From Oryzias latipes (lineage: Eukaryota; Chordata; Actinopteri; Beloniformes; Adrianichthyidae), in assembly GCF_002234675.1 (NCBI RefSeq), contig NC_019872.2, positions 11,095,950 to 11,159,949 on the forward strand: 64,000 nt of DNA. Reading direction: 5' to 3'. Shown here one piece after another: positions 63,236 to 64,000 of this stretch (within the stretch, counting starts at the first letter, position 1; the number at the start of each line of letters is the position of its first letter). Under the pieces are notes generated by a model. It searched no databases and was not told where the DNA came from. It saw nothing but the letters and a program-made list of their open reading frames with translations. The position numbers were made by a program, and so were the translations under genes.

Positions 63236-64000
63236 GAGTGGAATTAATATATTAGAGTATTATAATAAACTTGTATGTTTTTATTCCTTGTTTTATTATC
63301 ATACAAAATATTTCCAGTCTTCTTTAATGCATGCAGTGCTTTTCAATTTAAAGATTGTGTTAGAATATATACAAACTGTTCTACTTGATTTTGTATGTTT
63401 TAGTTTAAGAAGTAGAATGTTTACAAAATCTATATTTTAAATAAAATATGTCTAATGATTGATAATTTGTGTTAACATTATGGATAATTGATCCTCATTT
63501 GACAAATATTACTGTGTTTAGAATGAATCAATCATATATCTTCAACAAGTTGACTTTTGTTACTTTATTCATTTTTTTTAAAGATGTTTCATTTTTGTCA
63601 ATTTAGTTACTGCAAAAAAAAAAAAAAACAGTTTGCACAGTTTGAATGCTAACATTTTGTATGTTTGCTGCATGCTGTCACATCTGTGTGGCGGACAATT
63701 TGTACGTCAGGAAGGATTTTAACGTTTGCCCCCAAATATTTTGCTTATTTGCATTTCTTTACTTACTCACTAACTGAATTAACGATTGTTTCTCTTTGTC
63801 ATCTTTTCCCCCCAAATATAGAATGAATGGCTGCTGGAACGCTGATGATTCCTAATCTGTGTGGTAATATGCTTGCTGTACCCAGCTTTTTTCTTTTTTT
63901 CTATTTTCTTTTGTTTTTCTTCAGTTTTCCCCCAACCAAAACCCAGTTTTTGCCCACTCCTAAGACAAGGCAAAGCTTCCTGCTCTTCACCCAGCCTGCT
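63236..64000. other. Right edge, unassigned
   Basis: AT-rich sequence, probably an intron of the putative + strand gene. ATGAATGGCTGCTGGAACGC after the acceptor near 63821 could be a short exon ending before GGTAATATG, but neither frame matches a known protein. Confidence 0.25.

Noticed and set aside
63150-63440. Signal-peptide-like frame LLTLTFLLVLIF at the right edge
   Set aside because: The frame begins at a TTG with a stop codon directly before it. There is no upstream ATG or acceptor, so the hydrophobic run is not at a real N-terminus.

Overview
This is a window of a vertebrate nuclear genome, and almost certainly of a teleost fish. It holds five recognisable intron-containing genes with GT-AG junctions. 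Between and inside them is AT-rich DNA with the usual mix of fish repeats: hAT-like and piggyBac-like miniature elements, a Penelope-like retroelement, a solo LTR, LINE fragments and microsatellites. Compact introns (grm5 takes only 26 kb) suit a small percomorph genome such as a ricefish-like species, but the species cannot be fixed from the sequence alone.

Layout, left to right: the last two coding exons of a BACH1-type bZIP repressor (+, 210-825); a repeat-rich gap with a complete non-autonomous hAT-like element (2194-4160) and two piggyBac-like miniature elements; rab38 (-, three exons, 8456-12671); grm5, the metabotropic glutamate receptor 5 (-, 17 coding exons, 16128-42170); tyr, tyrosinase (+, five exons, 46122-51808); chordc1, an HSP90 co-chaperone (-, 11 exons, 53450-62346); and a probable divergent promoter, with perhaps the first exon of an unidentified + strand gene, at the right edge. 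I reconstructed the exons of rab38, grm5, tyr and chordc1 from splice sites, and reading phase closes across every junction. Predicted lengths are 218, 1198, 544 and 340 residues.

The rab38-grm5-tyr order and orientation match my memory of human 11q14, with grm5 and tyr head to head. RAB38 directs tyrosinase-family cargo to melanosomes and TYR makes melanin, so two pigment genes flank a neuronal receptor gene. Candidate MITF-type E-boxes sit in rab38 intron 1 and upstream of tyr. chordc1 intron 1 holds a strong heat-shock-element-like array.

The most unusual stretch is the 9 kb grm5 intron at 17685-26646. A Penelope-like element is bracketed by a 12-bp target duplication and has lost its GIY-YIG core. 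It is interrupted by at least four other elements, and duplicated target bases or broken arms give a relative insertion order.
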